Assembly (NCBI GenBank): GCA_003225595.1
Contig: QIAR01000035.1
Coordinates: 1-6,717 of the forward strand
DNA length: 6,717 nucleotides
Reading direction: 5' to 3'
DNA from: Acidobacteriota bacterium
GTDB lineage: Bacteria > Acidobacteriota > Terriglobia > Terriglobales > Acidobacteriaceae
In this document: one piece after another, positions 5,485 to 6,717 of the stretch
How positions within the stretch are numbered: position 1 is the first letter of the stretch
How the letters are laid out: each line of letters opens with the position of its first letter
Program-made: the position numbers and the translations under genes
The notes under the pieces: model-generated
Told to the model about the DNA's origin: nothing
Seen by the model: only the letters and a program-made list of their open reading frames with translations
Databases searched by the model: none

Positions 5485-6241
5485 AATACTCCACAGCGAC
5501 TAAGTACAGTCCACTTGCCGGGGCGGTCGGCCCCGCGACCGAGCGATCACGGGCCTCCAGGATGTGTCTGATCTCTTCGGCATGCTGTGTTCCCTTACCC
5601 ACCAGAACAAAGGTTCCCACGAGATTGCGCACCATGTGGTGCAGAAACCCGCTGCCTCGGATCGTGTAAACCAGTTCATCCCCTGCTCGGTCCCACCCGG
5701 ATGCGAACACGTGCCGCACGTTCGAAAGCTCCTCTCCGTTCTCTTCATTAGTCTTCTCTGGATCGACCGCGGCAAACGAGGTGAAATCGTGCTCGCCGAT
5801 TACGAATTCACCGGCGCGCCGCATGGCCCCTTCGTCCAGGAGATAGGGATAATGCCATACATAGCGGGAGAGAAATGGCGGACAGATCGGTCCACGATAG
5901 ATGCGATATCGATAGGTTTTAGCACGCGCTGACTTGCGGGCGTGAAATTCAACGGGCGCCTCGCTGGCCTCAAGCACACGGATTGAATGCGGCAAAATAT
6001 CATTCAGAGCTTTGACAAAATTTTCTGTCGGGATGGGGGACGCTGTCGAGAACGTGGCTACCTGGGCCAGCGCATGCACTCCGGCATCGGTACGTCCCGA
6101 GCCCTGGGGCAAGACGTTTTCGCCAGTCAGCCGTCCAATAGCCGAGGCCAGCATGCCCTGGATGGTGGCCGCCTCTGGCTGTACTTGCCATCCCGAGAAC
6201 TCGGAGCCGTCGTAGGCCAGCACCAATTTGAGATTGCGCAT
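5483..6241 (-). CDS. truA: tRNA pseudouridine(38-40) synthase TruA
   Basis: This 252-aa protein isomerises uridine to pseudouridine at positions 38, 39 and 40 in the anticodon stem-loop of many tRNAs, in the cytoplasm and as a homodimer. The N-terminus (KLVLAYDGSEFSGWQVQP) is the TruA opening. The catalytic aspartate is Asp52 in GSGRTDAGVHA. The family Tyr of the second active-site strand is in KTYRYRI (about 108-114), HDFTSF is at 151-156, and FLHHMVRN at 199-206 is the C-terminal active-site motif. The closing AGPTAPASGLYL (about 236-247) is also typical. Length is normal for bacterial TruA. The ATG at 6241 has a strong Shine-Dalgarno (AAGGA, six nt upstream). The gene is divergent from the exported protein gene at 6547, and its stop codon lies inside the last unit of a short tandem repeat, so the repeat could have extended into or trimmed the gene's 3' end. 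The protein ends normally, so it appears intact. Confidence 0.97.
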   Translation of the reverse strand: MRNLKLVLAYDGSEFSGWQVQPEAATIQGMLASAIGRLTGENVLPQGSGRTDAGVHALAQVATFSTASPIPTENFVKALNDILPHSIRVLEASEAPVEFHARKSARAKTYRYRIYRGPICPPFLSRYVWHYPYLLDEGAMRRAGEFVIGEHDFTSFAAVDPEKTNEENGEELSNVRHVFASGWDRAGDELVYTIRGSGFLHHMVRNLVGTFVLVGKGTQHAEEIRHILEARDRSVAGPTAPASGLYLVAVEY

Positions 6242-6247
6242 GCAAAT

Positions 6248-6252
6248 TCCTT
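6248..6252 (-). promoter_or_regulatory. Shine-Dalgarno of truA
   Basis: AAGGA within GGAAGGAA on the minus strand, six nt before the ATG at 6241, which fixes the start of truA. Confidence 0.7.
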
Positions 6253-6287
6253 CCGAGTCCTCAAGCGCCTGTGGCTCATCTAAGCTG

Positions 6288-6316
6288 TTTACAAAATTTT
6301 ACAGAGATTTAGGCAA
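6288..6316 (-). promoter_or_regulatory. Possible weak sigma-70-type promoter for truA
   Basis: On the minus strand TTGCCT (6311-6316, four of six matches to the -35 box) and TGTAAA (6288-6293, four of six to the -10 box) are separated by 17 nt, in a locally AT-rich stretch about 47 nt before the truA ATG. The match is modest and such pairs occur by chance. Confidence 0.25.
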
Positions 6317-6546
6317 TTTCGGTGGAAGCGGTCAGCAAAAGCGCGCTTCGCGTCGGCTATACTATTTGACTTCCCAGAAACGGAGCGCTTGCTTAGGCAC
6401 GCGACAGGTTTGGCGTGCTGGGTTGCAAGCTGTGCCGCGCGTCGCGGCGAAACAAGGAACCTTTGTCTCGCATTTTACGTACCAAAAATGCCATTCGGAG
6501 CTTCTACTGGCCCCGACATGCGGGCCTTATTCATGGAGATGAGCGA

Positions 6547-6717
6547 ATGCAATTGCCTCGTTTTATTTCTGCTGCCTGGCAAATCGCCGCTATGGTGCTG
6601 GCCGGTGCGCTTACCACCATCGGCTGGGCGCAACAGCCTCAGACGGCAGCTCCGGCACAGCAGTCGCAGGCGCCTGCGCCTCAGCCTCAGCAGTTCCAGC
6701 TCAAGGATTATTCCAAG
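6547..6717 (+). CDS. Exported protein N-terminus (57 codons, continues past the window)
   Basis: An open frame starts at ATG 6547 and runs off the right edge. It has a GGAG Shine-Dalgarno at 6535-6538, eight nt upstream. The N-terminus is a clear signal peptide: a short n-region with Arg5, a hydrophobic core (about residues 8-25, rich in Ala, Leu, Ile, Val) and a likely signal peptidase I site after GWA (Ala28). A low-complexity Gln/Pro/Ala linker follows (29-49), then QLKDYSK. This suggests a periplasmic or outer-membrane protein. From memory of acidobacterial proteins, a disordered Gln/Pro segment ending in 'DYSKP' often precedes a TolC-type outer-membrane efflux domain; this is a guess, as none of the functional domain is inside the window. 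It is transcribed divergently from truA. Confidence 0.85.
   Translation, partial: MQLPRFISAAWQIAAMVLAGALTTIGWAQQPQTAAPAQQSQAPAPQPQQFQLKDYSK

Larger units (their letters stand above)
6242..6546. other. Divergent intergenic region between truA and the exported-protein gene
   Basis: This 305-nt stretch must hold the promoters of truA (minus) and of the gene at 6547 (plus). I see an AT-rich patch near truA (6285-6316). There is an isolated TTGACT at 6366-6371 without a good -10 partner at normal spacing, and a TATACT at 6358-6363 without a good -35. The plus-strand open frame across it begins inside truA and shows no recognisable protein. The part from about 6400 to 6546 is probably the 5' leader of the plus-strand gene. 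I see no riboswitch or tRNA. Confidence 0.5.

Noticed and set aside
5160..5486. 108-codon minus-strand frame starting at TTG and overlapping the truA stop, with a repeated peptide AYPKSPVSSASTAISAV
   Set aside because: It is read through the two tandem arrays. The peptide repeats only because one DNA copy has an extra T that makes that spacing 99 nt; the other copies break the frame. There is no Shine-Dalgarno or domain.
6228..6542. 104-codon plus-strand frame across the truA-exported gene spacer
   Set aside because: It starts inside truA, shows no domain or Shine-Dalgarno and has mixed composition; it is more likely leader sequence for the gene at 6547.
1..6717. A coordinated novel multi-gene system (defence, secondary metabolism, mobile island)
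   Set aside because: Genes are widely spaced, mostly recognisable housekeeping or metabolic enzymes, and no transposase, integrase, nuclease, toxin or biosynthetic cluster gene is visible.

Overview
The window is a GC-rich bacterial chromosomal segment holding housekeeping and metabolic genes separated by unusually repeat-rich spacers. The style fits an Acidobacteriota (Terriglobia / Koribacter-like) soil genome. This is an inference from the small conserved zinc-ribbon protein, the palindrome built on a 'gagcgaagcgaaggatc' core and the gene content. No rRNA or other phylogenetic marker settles it.

Layout. Six genes read on the minus strand and one on the plus strand. From the left: (1) an M20-family metallopeptidase, complete at its N-terminus but running off the left edge just after its last metal ligand; (2) a DRE-TIM metallolyase of the 2-isopropylmalate/homocitrate synthase superfamily (1354-2625); (3) a 357-nt spacer carrying two different palindromic repeats, one of them a roughly 150-bp MITE-like element; (4) a 113-aa putative zinc-ribbon protein that starts at TTG (2983-3324); (5) an NAD(P)-dependent aldehyde dehydrogenase (3483-5054); (6) a 428-nt spacer filled by three copies of a 98-bp tandem repeat, a GC-rich hairpin and five copies of a 16-17-bp tandem repeat; (7) truA, tRNA pseudouridine synthase (5483-6241); (8) a 305-nt divergent intergenic region; (9) the first 57 codons of an exported protein on the plus strand (6547 onward).

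How the genes fit together. The minus-strand genes are 137 to 428 nt apart with no overlaps or tight spacing, so this does not look like one operon, and I see no shared pathway among the peptidase, acyltransferase, aldehyde dehydrogenase and TruA. I found no phage, toxin-antitoxin, CRISPR, transposase or secondary-metabolite genes.

The most distinctive content is the intergenic repeats: four repeat structures of different design within about 2.9 kb. The gene-level points worth attention are the atypical active-site signature of the LeuA-like enzyme and the uncharacterised Cys-rich small protein. I do not see strong evidence for a new multi-gene system.
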